This document shows positions 11,834 to 24,527 of a stretch of 64,000 nucleotides of DNA, one piece after another (position 1 is the first letter of the stretch; each line of letters starts with the position of its first letter). The notes beneath the pieces were generated by a model. It was not told the DNA's origin, did not search any database, and was given only the letters and a program-made list of their open reading frames with translations. Location: positions 2,480,001 to 2,544,000 of the forward strand of contig WUJK01000005.1 in the NCBI GenBank assembly GCA_011317545.1, written 5' to 3'. The translations under genes and the position numbers were made by a program. Source of the stretch: Coniella vitis (Eukaryota; Ascomycota; Sordariomycetes; Diaporthales; Schizoparmaceae).

Positions 11834-11861
11834 TGCGACAAGAGCTTCGGGCCAGCACAGG
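11834..11861. promoter_or_regulatory. 28-bp divergent gap between som1 and the Rad51-like start codons
   Basis: Only 28 bp separate the two opposed start codons, so the 5' leaders must overlap, or one gene must start elsewhere. No TATA box fits in the gap. Confidence 0.55.
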
Positions 11862-12929
11862 ATGGCGGCGACAGCAACAGGTCGACGGATGCTGGGAGAG
11901 ATTGAAGAAGCTAGTCTCGATGAGGTGCGCTTGTCCCCATACAATTCCAAAATGCGCTTTTGATGAGTCGACTCCTTTCAAGCCAAACATGGCCCTGTCG
12001 CTAATGGTTGGCCTCGCCTTGTCTCCAACTTCCCGAAAAGTTGCTGTGGCTTATCGCCGATAAGGACACAACGGGCTGCTGTGGCTGCGACAGCCAGCCC
12101 CTGCTCTTCCATTCCATTGCCCATGACGTCCATGCTTCCAGACTTGGCAGCATAATGCCACCGTCTCGAGTCTGGAGCTGCATCACGCGAGAGCAACGAC
12201 TGACCTTGGTCTGTTCATCCCATACAGATATTAACAGGGCTCCGCACCGGCCTTGGTACCGCATCATCCCATTCGCTACCGACGAGCATCAATGGCGCCT
12301 TACCCGCTTCACTCGTGACCAAGGGCAAGACTTACCCTATCCAGGCTTTGCATCACCTGGTGACTCGTCACCACAGGGCGACTGAGTCCGCGCCGCTTTC
12401 CCTGTCTGGCCGCCAGCTGCCTCTACTATATGTATTAGTGGCCGCCCTCGTCTCCTCCCCTCAGTTCAAGGCTGTTGTGGTCATCGACCTGGACGCCAAG
12501 TTCGACATTACTCGAGTCCTACAGTGCTCCGCCTCGGTGTCAGGCGCCCAAACTCAACAAGTAACGCTGGATGACCTTAAGCACGTTCATGTCTACCGTA
12601 CAACCCATCGCTCGGCTTCACACGTTCGGGATGTTATCCAATCTGCCCAACATTACATGGTATATTCCAAACATGCCTCGACAGCCCGCGAATGGTGGGG
12701 AACCATTGTTGTTGGTGGAGGAAACCTGCCTGCCCTCGGCTTTGAACAAGCCGACGTGACAACAGGCTGGAAGGGTTGGTTACGTGTGAACCGCAGGGAA
12801 ACCAATGGCTTCGAAGTCGGTACAAGTGTTCAAGAGGCACTGATGGAGCGGGATCAGCGCCAGCGTGCTGCCGATGCTGCCGGTTACAAGGCAACATGCA
12901 TTTGGGGGGATTTCACCTTTGACGCCTGA
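11862..12929 (+). CDS. RecA/Rad51-fold paralogue, XRCC2-like
   Basis: I read two exons, 11862-11924 and 12228-12929, giving 254 residues. Exon 1 encodes MAATATGRRMLGEIEEASLD, resembling the short N-terminal helix of fungal XRCC2-type proteins. It ends at a GTGCGC donor and joins in frame, at the CATACAG acceptor, to ILTGLRTGLG. The expected P-loop strand reads SLSGRQLPLLYVLVAALV (about 79-96). It is followed by a Walker-B-like strand VVVIDLDAKFDITRV (103-117) and a late core strand WWGTIVVGGG. XRCC2-type Rad51 paralogues act in homologous recombination. Here the usual P-loop Lys-Thr is Arg-Gln, so ATP binding is doubtful. A GKT at 54-56 is not in a normal P-loop context. The 303-bp intron is long for this window, so an extra small exon is possible. 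The family call is moderate; the coding nature is well supported. Confidence 0.6.
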
Positions 12930-15330
12930 GATCGAGTGCGCTGTATGCGTGGACTAAGACAGTCGTATCAAGGTACATCATCGTTGGCCATGATGGGTCT
13001 CATTCTCCGGGTTTGGAGGCGAGCAAGCAGGTTTTACATGGGTATGTGAACGGACGGCACCGTAAAGATCGCATAGTCGCAGTCTCTACACCAAGTCATC
13101 GATGCTCGGGTTATGGATAGCTCCACAGCCCAGGTGGAGGTGGGTTTCTCCCCAGAAGAGCCCCGCACGCCCAGAACAGCACAGGAATAGGTGGGACCGT
13201 CAACATGCCTTGGGTGGGTAACTCCTTGACTCCTCGCACCGTCCACCACATCTGGCCTGTACGTTGCAGTACAATATTCCCGCTGTACCATAGTACAAAG
13301 GCAGAATGAACCTGGGAAAATCGATTTGTCCACGCACCAAAGTCCTTGGCGATGCAACTTTGAGCAGGGGTCCTCGCCCGGGAAAGACCCTGGATGCATT
13401 GCCCTGCTGCTGCGCTTCCTCCAAGCCTCCGGGATCGTTCCATGATCAGCTTGCGTGCGAAGGCCAAATTCGACGAACATCAATATCCGGGGAGACTCAG
13501 CACAATGCTTGCTTGGTTCGCTTCGTTTTATTCCACTCAGAAAGCAAGGGAGCGGGACTTTTTTATGTTGCCACGTCGATCAGATGGAGTTTGGCACGGA
13601 TTCTGGGGAAAGTCACATATTCGAATGTGAGAAAAGGCGGTATTAATCAATAATGGTTTTGCATTCTGCATGGTAGAGACCATGCAAAGCTATTCAAAAT
13701 AGTAGGAAGGGCCCACAGAGTAAGTCGCTAGTTGTGTCATCCCAGTGCTGCCACAGTATCGGAAGTGATCTTCTCATCCTTGAAATGAGATTGCATTTCG
13801 GTTGATTTCCCCTCCTTCACTCCCCTCTCTCCTCTTGATTACTACTGACGTTATCACTTTAGCTAGCGGAAAAGAGAAGAACAAAAGGAGGATGTGGATG
13901 GACCATACGTTGACGAGTCGACATCATTCTGACGCTGTTAATATGTACGCACCCTATTCGCCTGCGCCTCACCGACAGAAAATATAAACGCGCCTGCAGT
14001 ATCATGCTGGCAACCGAATACTATATCGGTGTCCAGAGCACCATACGCATGGTCCATGCCAGCCGACCAACGAACAGGCTTGGCGGTCAAGTTACAATCA
14101 GACTTTCGTTGGTTGACCGCAGCAAATCGCAGATTGACCTACTATGTCGATGGCTATTTTCATGAATCAACACAGTGCGGTCGATTGTTCTGCAACTTCA
14201 GGGATTTGCTCATATCAGGACCCACTTCTGGATGTCCCTCGACATCGAGCCTCGAGTCATAGTACAAGGGTACGTATGACATTTTTTCTGCACCCGAACA
14301 AATCGCTCATCGGACATGCCTTTGAATGACAAATAACTGCCAGTGCTGAGCAAATCATGCTCAGCCAATATCCTTCATATTCAGTGCATCTACGAGGTAA
14401 ATGTGCAGCCACAGTCATGAAAGAGAGCGTCTCAGGCTCTTCGCACAGGCAAGTAGCTTGAAAGTAACAACAAATTCTCGGGATACGATGGTTGATTGCT
14501 CGGCCGTGACACAAATGGAAATTATGGTGGGCCCCGCAGGTAACCGGCTGTCAATGTGGGACCCAGTGAGCGACCCCGTTCTGACGTCACAATGCTCGGG
14601 GCGTTTTATCTCGCACAACAACCCTGCGTATGCACGGGCAAGACCCCGCGCCGCTACAGAACGTACTGTACTATGTGGTTTGCTGCGAAAGAAATGGCGG
14701 AACACCATATTCGCATTATTGCGAACATAATCAGCACTCTTGACGGATGCCTTGAGAGAACGAAACGTGGTTTCAAACGGAAGCCCGCGTATAAATCGAA
14801 TGTTCAAAACAAAAAGACAATTCTGCTCGTCGAGCGGTTCCTGGATCGTGGCAGGGTCTGCCGATCACCACAACCGAGGGTCCCAATGGCTACATAGTAC
14901 TGACGCTACCCTGTCCAAGGTTCTGATCATGGCCTTTTCGAGATACCTTGATCAGCGCTTTGCGCTGCCACGCTAACAACAACTCGCATCTAGAACGGCT
15001 TGTCGAAGCCGTAGCACTGGGCTTCAGTGGCTTCTAGTCCCGAACGAATCTGCCAGTTTATCCGTTGGTTCTGATAACGTCAAGCTGGCCAAGGGAAGGG
15101 AATTTTTTCAGCCGCACTAGACCCAAGAGACACAAGTGTGGTATGGCGAAAACAAGAAGGGAGTCGGACCGTCCTCCTGTTGCCCCTGCATGCAACGCTT
15201 ATCATTCACATGTCTGTTCTTGTTTGTGTGAGATGGAACGTCTCACACGGCAAAATTCACTGTTTGTAAGAGGTCTTTGGGGATGTACTGTCATGGTCTC
15301 CACGCTTTCATGGCATCATCGTCTTGTGTG

Positions 15331-15344
15331 ACTACCTAGGTAGT
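15331..15344. repeat. 14-bp palindrome ACTACCTAGGTAGT
   Basis: A perfect palindrome. The same 14 bases recur inside a 16-bp palindrome at 38061-38076. It lies about 450 bp upstream of the HAD gene start. Confidence 0.85.
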
Positions 15345-15571
15345 ACCGAACGAACCTTAGACGTACTTGCCCTAGTGTAAGGGGTCGGTCCCTGACGGTG
15401 ATGTTCACAGTGCGGCGAATAGTGTCGCGGATGGGGCTGGGGCATGGTAAGTCCCACAATTCCCAAGAAGTGAGTGCATCATTGCCTTGGGGTCTTTTTT
15501 GAGGGAAATCCGGATTGGCCAAGTCACCCCAAAAGACACTGTTCATTTGTTTCCAAAGGATCAGGCAATTG

Positions 15572-15579
15572 TATAAATA
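15572..15579 (+). promoter_or_regulatory. TATA-box-like TATAAATA upstream of the HAD gene
   Basis: TATAAATA sits about 216 bp before the start codon at 15795, followed by a pyrimidine- and CAA-rich leader usual for fungal 5' UTRs. Not tested. Confidence 0.4.
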
Positions 15580-15794
15580 TCCCCAGAGCTCCAGAGTTGA
15601 TGTCGGTAGGTGGGAAAGATCACTACTTACGATACAAAAGAAACAGCATTTACCTTTTACTACCATTTCTCAGTCTCCCTAATACCCATAATCTTTGTTG
15701 CATATAAGTTATAACAAGCTCCTCTTCCGAGCCTTTACTTGCCTTAACCCCCCCCCCTCTCCACATCGACAATACTCAAAGATATTCACAAACA

Positions 15795-17240
15795 ATGGCA
15801 CCAACGCTTCAGAGACCCGGGCCTCCTCTGCGAAGTCAATCCGCTTCCAGCTTCGCGGAAGGTTTCAGTCTTGCCCGTCATCAAGTCGATAAAGATCTTA
15901 AGCAATTGGCGGAAGAGGGCTCTTCAGACTCGGACGTCAGCGATGCACCGTCTCTCATCGACGCCGGCGCGGCTAGCCCCGCGAGCCTATCCACACCTCT
16001 CACTGGCCCGATAACACCAGAACTAGCTCCTCCAGTGGCCGATGACTTTGCTTTTGCATTCGACATTGACGGCGTCCTCATCCGTGGCGGTCGACCGATC
16101 CCAGAGGCTATCGAGGCCATGAAGGAGCTTAATGGCGAGAACGAATATGGGATCAGAGTGTATGTGACAAAATTCCATACTGAACAAATGCGTAACTAAC
16201 TCAACAATTCTAGACCTTACATTTTCTTGACGAATGGTGGTGGCAAGTCTGAAGAGGAGCGCTGCCGTGACCTGTCGAAGCAACTAGAGCTCGAGGTCAG
16301 CCCCGGTCAATTCATCTGCGGCCACACGCCCATGAGGGAAATGGCAGACAAATATAACACCGTGCTGGTTGTTGGCGGCGAGGGCGAGAAATGCCGAGAG
16401 GTCGCAGAGGCTTACGGCTTCCGTGATGTGATAACCCCTGGGGACATCCTCAAGGCCAACCACCACACGGCTCCTTTCCGCAAGATGTCCGAGGTCGACC
16501 TGGCAAATTCGCGTGATCTGTTAAAGCGCGGTGCTCTTTCTGACATTGTCATTGAGGCCATCTTTGTCTTTGCAGACTCGCGGGACTGGGCTTCGGATCT
16601 CCAAATCATCATTGACATTGCTTGCTCCAAGGGTGGCCGTCTCGAGACTCGCTCCAACACCTTTGATGAGTACCCACCCATCTACTTCAGTCACAGCGAC
16701 GTGATCTGGTCTGCTAGCCACGAATTCCCCCGTCTGGGTATGGGTGCGCTGCGATCTATTGTCGAGCACACCTTTGAGAGCGTGACGGGTGGCAAGAAGC
16801 TCAAGACGCACGCCTTTGGAAAGCCCCAGGTCAGCACCTTTGAATTTGCTACGCGCCTGCTGCAGCACTGGCGCGCCAACGAGCATGGCCTCGTTGATGC
16901 CAAGCCGCCACGCACAGTGTATTTTGTCGGCGACACACCCGAGAGCGACATCCGCGGCACCAATGCCATGAACGCCAAGAGCAAAGAAGAGTGGTACTCC
17001 ATCCTCGTCAAGACTGGCGTCTACCAGGACGGCACAGTCCCGGCTTACAAGCCGCGCGCGACTGTCAACACGGTGCTGGATGCTGTCCGCCACGGCATCA
17101 AGCGTGAAATGGACCGCCGCAGCGGTGTGCTGAACCTGAATACCGTCAAGGGCCAGGAGATTGTTGCCAAGAAGCTACTTAACGAACCTGACATTGTTGC
17201 CGGCAATGACGATCTCGCCATGGGCGTTATGGTTGGCTGA
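15795..17240 (+). CDS. HAD-superfamily hydrolase, CECR5/HDHD5 type (TIGR01456)
   Basis: Two exons, 15795-16159 and 16214-17240, separated by a 54-bp intron with GTATGT, a CTAAC branch site and TCTAG. The product is 463 residues. HAD motif I is FAFDIDGVLIRGG with the nucleophile pair DxD at 90 and 92. Motif II is FLTNGGGKSEEER. The Mg-binding motif IV block is VYFVGDTPESDIRGTNAM. The family is subclass IIA (CECR5-like); fungal members are often predicted mitochondrial, and their substrates are unknown. The 75-residue N-terminus is Ser/Ala/Pro-rich and lacks a clear presequence. An unspliced reading stops within the intron, and only the GTATGT donor restores GIRVPYIFLTN across the junction. The stop is followed by an ordinary 3' region. 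Confidence 0.92.
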
Positions 17241-20200
17241 GCCCGGAAAGGGGAGCTGATTGAGCAATTGGCAATTGCCGATTGAACGTTACGACGAGAT
17301 GAGATCATGACCTTTAACAACAAGAAAAAGAAACCCGAGAGTGTATGATGCTCATCACATGCTTTCAGGCCAACACTCCAAGACAAAACTGGTGGCCAGA
17401 TACATACAACTAGTTGCATCTGAAGAGACGAGGGTTTCTACAGCCAGGTGTTTTGCACTAGTTAGGACAGGATGCCTTGGGGGTTCATCTACTGCGACTT
17501 AGATGTTCAAGAGGGTTCTTACTATATACATGGGGGTTTTACATATAAATACTAGCGACTCAAGAGTTTATGGATTTGAAGCGTGTTTTTCTTATTTCGA
17601 TACCAAACCATACATACAGTATCAATGAATTGGATTTATCAATATACTCAGGTATTGGGTTCCGGGTTTTTACTCTGGTGACTAGCAAGTTTTTATGGCA
17701 TATCAGGCTTGTAAGTGGCAGCAAGTCAAGTCGCATATAGTGGCCGAATATTTGACCCGAGGTTTACCCCTAAGTTAGGTTGTGGCCCCTGCTGGGGGTG
17801 TTGGACCTTAGAATTCCAAGCGTTATCTATTGGTTCCAGCAACCGTTGGTCAGTTGGCCAGAATGGCACACGATACATAGTAGAGTACCCGGAGGCGCGC
17901 CCAGCCCATGGAGACTAGCGCAAAAAGCTGACTAATGTCTCCGGCTAGTCGGGCGACGTTCAAGATTGCTTTTTCTGCTTTCTTTTCTTTTTGTCTTTAT
18001 TTTTGCCATGAAGGGCCAGCAAGGGCGGCCCGTTGTGGCCGCCCTTGAAGAAGCAGGGATTCGTAATGCGCGTTTGCGAGGTGCTTTTTCTCGGTGGCTG
18101 GACCGATTGGGAAGGAAGAGTCTGGACTCGGAGACATCATGGTTGAAGAAACACGGAGGTGGGCGGCGCGATACTTTTGGGCCGGGGGCGGGAGGGCGGT
18201 TTTGGAAATTGCAAGAGTGCGTTGGCAACTTGGCGTGCAGGAAGGCATATAGTAATGTTAAAAAAAAAAAAAGGCAACCGGCTTACTCAATCCCGAGGAA
18301 GGGCGGATGGTGGATGGAAAGACGGTGGATGGAAAAGGCTCGGACGTGTGTGATGTGTGATGCGGGGCGCGTTGACATCAAAGCTTGGCTTAGGCTATTC
18401 TAGGCGACGCGTCATGAATATCTCAAGTTTGTGTCTTTGGAAGCCCTTTGGCTCCGTTAAAGCTCATCCAATAGATTCAGTGGATGCAGCTCAACTGAAC
18501 AGTGGGCTCATTCATAAGGCTGGCGGTTAAGTAGAGTACTATGTAGTTTGTACGTCAACGTGTTTCAGTGTGCGTTTGTGGCGTTCCCCGAGTACCCCCC
18601 GCTTGTCTTGATGCCCAAAGTTGACAGAATGGTTCATGCTTCTTGTCTTTCAAACTTTAATCTAAATAAACCCGAACACACGGATAAGACGGAAGAGAGA
18701 ATAACTGCGGGATCGAGATGTGATAATATGCGAGGCCCTTTCCACCTGCATCTGCGTAAGACGAGGATGCCTAGAGGAGGACCGACGCAGCTCTCGGGGT
18801 GTGAGTCTTTCAGAAACAAATGAAGGGGTGGTTGTAGAGACGTATATTGTGAAATTGCGTCAAGAGGTTTTGAGTGATTATACTGGTCAGTAAGGAGTTG
18901 CTCAGGAGAATTCGAACTACCAGATATAATGTTCATGTACCTAAGTGTCACATGATATGGATCAAGCATTGTCTCACTCTTCTACTATTCAAGGCACATG
19001 TAGACAAGATGGTGGTGACTTCACACCATTGGGAAGAAATTGAGCCCTGGTTGCCCTTCAGATCCTGATCGCCCTTCTGTTTTGTTTTTTCTTCTCAATC
19101 CGGTTCAAGTTCCATCACCGACTGAAAAGAGCCGAAATGTGGTCGCAGGGCTGCCCGGGCGGTTCCTCTTTGAGGAAATCCCGTGGTGTGAGTTGTTATG
19201 ATGCGGAGGGCGCATACAATGCGCCATGTCACCTTCCTGGCCCTGCAGCACAGCAGCTATCAAAGCCGTCTATTACAGTCTTTGTCGTGCCGGCAATCCC
19301 TGTCGAGCTGAATAGCCTCGCTCATGCATGCCATGACTTGGTTCAAACCTCGTATCTGTCAAGAAGACTACCTGTAAGAAGGCGTTAGTACTATAACAGA
19401 TTAGATGTGTTTGCCTTAGAGGGCTCAGGTCGACGATGTACTACTACTGGGGTATTGGTCTGGACTACAGCAGAGCTGAAACGGTCGAGTTGTGTTCAGC
19501 GACCAAGAAACATGTTGGGCTGGTATGTTCGTACATTGAAACGGAACGAGCTCTTAAAAGACTTGCTGCTTGCGCCGGTTTCTTCTCAAGAAGGCTTCGT
19601 GGAGAGCAAAGAATCAAGCGGATTACACCACCTTCTCTGTGGTCAATTGTCTGGATAAGCTGGCGTAGCAGCTCCGGGTAATGATAGTACCCTCCTCATA
19701 TCATATTAGTACATGCAATGACTGTGGACTGTTTACAAACAACAACCCGGCTTGGCTTGAATTGAGAGGAATCATAGCATGCAGCTCGAATGATGCTTTT
19801 GATGCTCAAAGCCCATCCGTCGTCTTATTGCTGCTGTACACAAGAGAGAGCAGCCCCCAACACGGATATAAGTAAAGGAAAGAATCCGACTGTCATAGGT
19901 GGCGCCACGCAGCACATAGCCAAATAATACTGCTCCAGAGTGCAAAGACAGCTGGGCAGAGCTGAAGTAAGCTGTAAAATCCAATATAAGTTGCGCAAGG
20001 GAGCTGAAAGAGGCGCAGTATTTCAGAGCGAGGTGTTGGGCAAAGGCAGTGTATTCGAATATCAAACCATTCCGTTATAAGTCTGGGGAGGGCCTGGAAT
20101 CATGACAGCTTTCTAGTGTTCTCGTCTTTGATGGCCGTCCGGTACGTGAGCGGCGCTCGAGTGACCTCAACGCCTTCACGAAGCCAATTCGCACTTGTTG

Positions 20201-21111
20201 GCAGACAGACAAATTGTTCGAAACGGTAGACTTGCACCAAGACCTTTCTCTCTTTTCCAGCCTGGCCGATACCATCGACCTAGAGACGTCTTAATACACC
20301 TGCATCGGTTGCTTACGGCTTATACAACTTACCCCGAATTCTTCACACCGGTGACATGCCAATCCCCTGTGACGAGACATCATCTCCCCTCACCGTTTGA
20401 GGTGCTAGTGGATATCTGATTCTTCTCAGCACAACACGTCACTACTCCTTGACGGATGTTGGGCACCAGTAATCCGAAGCTCGACACGTTTTCGGTCGCC
20501 TTCAAATGTTTCCCGAGCCTGACTTGAACTGAATCGAGCCATAATCTCCGCCGCCGCCGCCGCCGCCGAAACGGGACTCGGACACAAGATAATGGAGCGC
20601 CCTCCTTCCCCGTCCCCCCAAGGAAAGGCAACCAGAGCTAATGGTGGAGGCAGAAGGGAAAAAGCAATCGTGGATGCGGATTCGCCACCCGGATTACCGA
20701 CAATTTGCTCGGATCGAAGCTAGAAAAATAAAAAGACGCCCTGCGGACTGACGAGAGCCCTGTACGGTCGGAAGAAGAAGGCAACCACCAAGAAAAGTAT
20801 TGGAACCAGCAAATCTCCATCTGCCATTGGTGGCGGCCCAGAGGGTGCCTGGTCAGCGAAAGGGATCTTTCTTCTGAGCCCTGCATCGTGCGGATGCAAA
20901 TACGAGAGAAGCCCTGGTGGTTTACGCCCTCCAATGAAAGATACACGCCAGAGACTCCTGGGGACCGGTGTCAAGAAAGCGTTTGCCATATTAGTTGTGA
21001 CATGATCCTCTCACGCGGCTCAACCACCAAGGACGAAGGGCTTGCCATGACTTTTCGAGCGCCCTTCGATACTCGTCTGTGGTTCTCAGAAAAATTCCAT
21101 ATTAAATAGAC
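17241..21111. other. long intergenic region, no gene seen
   Basis: I see no gene in 3.9 kb. Frames reach 145 residues at most (17966-18403, low complexity and without motifs). It contains two TACTATGTA-type motifs (17874, 18537) and a (CCG)7 tract at 20548-20568. Confidence 0.45.
20548..20568. repeat. (CCG)7 microsatellite
   Basis: About seven tandem CCG units in intergenic DNA, about 550 bp upstream of the C2H2 regulator. Confidence 0.85.
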
Positions 21112-23160
21112 ATGGATGGCCTTCAATTCGTTCCAGCTCAGGCCTGCTCATCCAAACGCCAGGCCACTGCATGGGTTCAGGAGTCTTCCGCAGGAAGTCG
21201 CCATACAACACCAAAGGCAAACAGCAGATGCATGTGAGGCCACTCCACCTGTTGCACGATCGACAATACGAGAAGACTGGCTGACCTGTGTTCAGTTCTA
21301 GAAGGGCCACTCACAGTTCTCTCACGGCCAGGGTAGCCAACAACGTCCTTCTCAGACTTCTCGACACGCACTGCGGAAATCTGCAAGAGCCGTTTCCCAC
21401 CGGCGCCAACAAGAAGTGCTGGATGCCAACGTGCGAGAAGGAATTGGAATCTCCCAAAAGCCTACTTCTTCACATTGTCCACGACTGCAGCGAAACCAAC
21501 AAGGGCGTTGTGGAATGCCGCAATCTCGACTGTGGATCGTACAACAAAACCCACGACTTCAGACGTTGGCCCTTCTCGGGGACCTTGATGAGCCTTCGTC
21601 ACCTCAAGCAAGCCTTCTCAGTGAGAAGAAAACGACCACAGGACGTGGTCTTGGAAGCGAACGAACTCGCGTTTTCAGCGGACAAGAGCCTGGCAAGTCC
21701 TAGCCCAAGCGCGTCGCTGGAGCTTGAGACCAAAGACATTGGACATATACAACTACCAGCTGTGCCAATGCAATACCCCTTTGTGGCGCCCCAGGAGGGC
21801 CAGCAGCCGGGCCACTCGACTCTTGAACTCTTGGGCGATCTCTCACACAGATCAGAGCTCCCAGCTAGCCGCGCGGCAGTTGAAATGTCCGCTGCTTCTG
21901 TCGACCCACGCCTGTTGACAATTTCTCCTCACTCGCGGCACCCAGATCAACGCCTCGACCCGCTGGACACTGGGGCCGCGTCCCAGTTTGGCTTTGGGCA
22001 TGCCACGCAGATTGGAGTTCGTCAGGGATCCAACGATTTTTCACCGAGCTATCCTGCTTCGGTCGTGAGCCCCCAGAGTCTCGATAGCTCCGTGAGCTCT
22101 CAGATGACGCAGCTGACAACACCGATCAGTACTTCACCATCAAGCTGGGACTTTCCCCTCAAGCTTCAATATCCGTTCGAACCGCTGAGCGAAGCAGTCT
22201 GCTGCGAGAATGTTCCTAGTACAGCTAACGGCCAGGCGCCACCTCTCCAGACTCAGTACCTGCCCTCGCAAACGAGTATCATCTCCAAGACGTCTGAAGA
22301 TGGTCCTGTTTATCATGAAGGACTTGGCTCTACAGCTTGCATGAGCCATACCCACGACATCCATGTCATGTTGGCAGCACCGTCCTCCGAGTACACTGCC
22401 GAGCAGCAACACGGGGGTTTCGCGCCTCTACACGCCCATGCTCAGCTCACCAATGGACAAGAGAACGTGCTACAACACAGAGATGGAGTTGATGCTGTGG
22501 ATGAATTGGGCGGGCCCTTGGACCAGACCTTTTATCAGGTTCAAGACGGCATGGATATTGATGTAAGTGCTTTCTACATCCATAAGCAAATTAAAGCATA
22601 CACATATCAATGGACACTAAACTCCACGATAGCAATTGGTTGACCAATACAGCGGTGCTGCAGAGGCGTCTCCAACTAGTCCTGCTGGCCGGCCTCAGAA
22701 ACGCATCAAGATGGCAGCAAAAGTGCCTCTGGCGGGAATCGACCCAGACGAGTGTCCTGAGCCCGACTGCAGTTACCGCTACACTCCAGGAATGAGCAAA
22801 AGGAATTATGACTCCCACAAGGAACGTCACAGGAAAACGCATGATCCGAAGTTCCGGCACCAACTCAAATGCTCGTACTGCCGCGCGACGTTCAACGGTG
22901 GGCGTACAGACAACCTCAAGCAACACATGCGAAGGAAGCACGCGCATATCATTCAAAGTTCCACTTCACCCAGCGAGCCTGAGGTTGCGTCTGGAGAATG
23001 CGGACCTGTGAGTGACCAGCCCACTGTCAACAACACCATCCCCGTGACGGCCAGCACCAGTGCATCGTCCTTCACAGAGTCCGGCTTTGAGGACCCCGAG
23101 AATCATCTACAAGGCTTCTCATTTCCCCCCCTCTGCAAAGCCCCTTGGCTCTGGCTGTGA
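21112..23160 (+). CDS. C2H2 zinc-finger transcription factor
   Basis: Three exons: 21112-21233, 21302-22562 and 22633-23160, with introns of 68 and 70 bp. The product is 636 residues as read. Exon 1 (MDGLQFVPAQACSSKRQATA) joins the long exon at a phase-2 junction, and no other ATG serves the long frame before its first Cys motif. Near the N-terminus is a Cys-rich motif CWMPTCEKELESPKSLLLHI. The middle is Ser/Pro/Gln-rich and probably an activation region. Exon 3 carries a possible C4-type finger (CPEPDCSYRYTPG...H) and a classic C2H2 finger CSYCRATFNGGRTDNLKQHM followed by RRKHAH, so it probably binds DNA in the nucleus. Just after a run of seven C (23125-23131) the frame ends in LCKAPWLWL. 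The +1 frame continues to 23311 with a protein-like acidic tail, which suggests a one-base indel. Targets are unknown. Confidence 0.82.
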
Positions 23161-23747
23161 AGGCAGTGGCGTAGCGAGCTATGAGGGTCTCGAAATGAAT
23201 GAGTTTCTAGTGGCCGAGGATGATAATGGGAGCTTGTATGCCGCGTTGCCTTTTAATACGCTGCCAACAACAGCTCAGAACTGGCACTTTTCGCCAGGAG
23301 GTTCTTTTTGATCATTTCCTGCTTTCTACTGCACGGTCTCCATGTGCGATCCTGCAATGATGCGATCTGAAGGTTGCTTACTGCAGCGCAGCTGGGGGTT
23401 GTCCTTTCTCCTGCTCTTTTTTTCCTTCTCCCTTATTCCTTCAGATTAATTCTCTGCTTTTCATTTCTTTCTCAAGTTATGTACATGCTTGTCATCTCCA
23501 ATGTTCCTCATTCTTTGGTAATCTTCTTGGGACGACGGTATCAACTTCCTGATACGTTCGATACGTGAACATGAATGAGTTTCATATCTTTTTGGCACAC
23601 CAGTTTCAGATTTTGAGATAATGGAATACGAACAATGAACTTATACACACCTATGTGCGCGATCCCATCCCTCTGGGCTGAATGAGGACGGACTATAGTA
23701 CGCAGTAGTGAATGATTATCGCAAAATGAGTTCATACTCTACACGTG

Positions 23748-23779
23748 ATATATATACATATATATATATATATGTATAG
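23748..23779. repeat. alternating AT microsatellite
   Basis: An imperfect (AT)n tract interrupted by TACAT and TGTAT, forming a near-palindromic stretch. Confidence 0.85.
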
Positions 23780-24270
23780 AGTCAGGAGAAGTCCAAAGCT
23801 GTTCTTATTGAGAACCAGATCAATGCCAGCTTCTTAACAAGATCGAGCGAGTGGCACCGTCTCTGACGTTGTAGGGGTCACTCTTCGTGCGAGTGCTCCA
23901 ATGACATTAGATTATCGAATCTCGACACTCGAAAGTATGTGTCTACTTATCTTATATCCAACAAAAGAAGGGCTTCTCAAACTTGAAGCCATCAGTTGAC
24001 GGGCTACAAAATTACTAGCAACGACCGAGTATCAGCCTCTTGTCAGCGCATCGTGGAAATATCCACTTGCCTATGTCCGTGATATCTGTCTGCATTGAAG
24101 CACGATAGGACAACCAACTGCATTAATTCACTGCACCCCTGCATATGGAGTGTCAAAAGGGGAAATGTATGCCAACACCCGTTGTTCGCAGTCGAATATG
24201 ACGAATATTGCTCGCTTTGCGCGTTCTGCTTTACATTTAAACGAGCCAGAAAGAGTCCCCTGCTGTTCAA

Positions 24271-24284
24271 CCCCCCCCCCCCCC
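24271..24284. repeat. poly-C homopolymer (14)
   Basis: Fourteen consecutive C in intergenic DNA upstream of the sedolisin pseudogene. Confidence 0.9.
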
Positions 24285-24527
24285 AGCAAGATCTAGTATC
24301 TAAGAAGAAGGTGATTGTATTCCGACACTCCACATTGAGATTCCCCTGACTATAGGAGATGCAGCATCCATGTGCCTTGAAAGATTTAGCGGTAAAACCA
24401 GCAACCCCTCTCTTACAAGATAACGCTCGTACGATTGGAGGAATGTTATATAGTGTGCGTGCCGAGAAACATTCATTACACCAGTCGCTCGGGGTATCGT
24501 GTCCAAGTGGCACGCTCTATTCTCACC

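Larger units (their letters stand above)
12930..15794. other. intergenic, no gene seen
   Basis: No supported gene in 2.9 kb. Frames of 115-150 residues overlap each other on both strands between 13034 and 13653, but none shows a family motif. A copy of the TACATAGTA motif lies at 14891-14899, a 14-bp palindrome at 15331-15344 and a TATA box at 15572. Confidence 0.45.
23161..24527. other. intergenic with AT microsatellite and C-run
   Basis: The first 150 bp continue the presumed out-of-frame tail of the C2H2 gene, to 23311. After that I see no gene. It holds an alternating AT tract near 23748-23779 and 14 consecutive C at 24271-24284. Confidence 0.5.

Noticed and set aside
13034..13653. Overlapping 115-150 codon frames on both strands
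   Set aside because: None is recognisable, and the frames shadow one another.
17966..18403. 145-codon frame on the plus strand with a hydrophobic start
   Set aside because: Looks like a signal peptide at first, but the remainder is low complexity with a poly-Lys run from an A tract.
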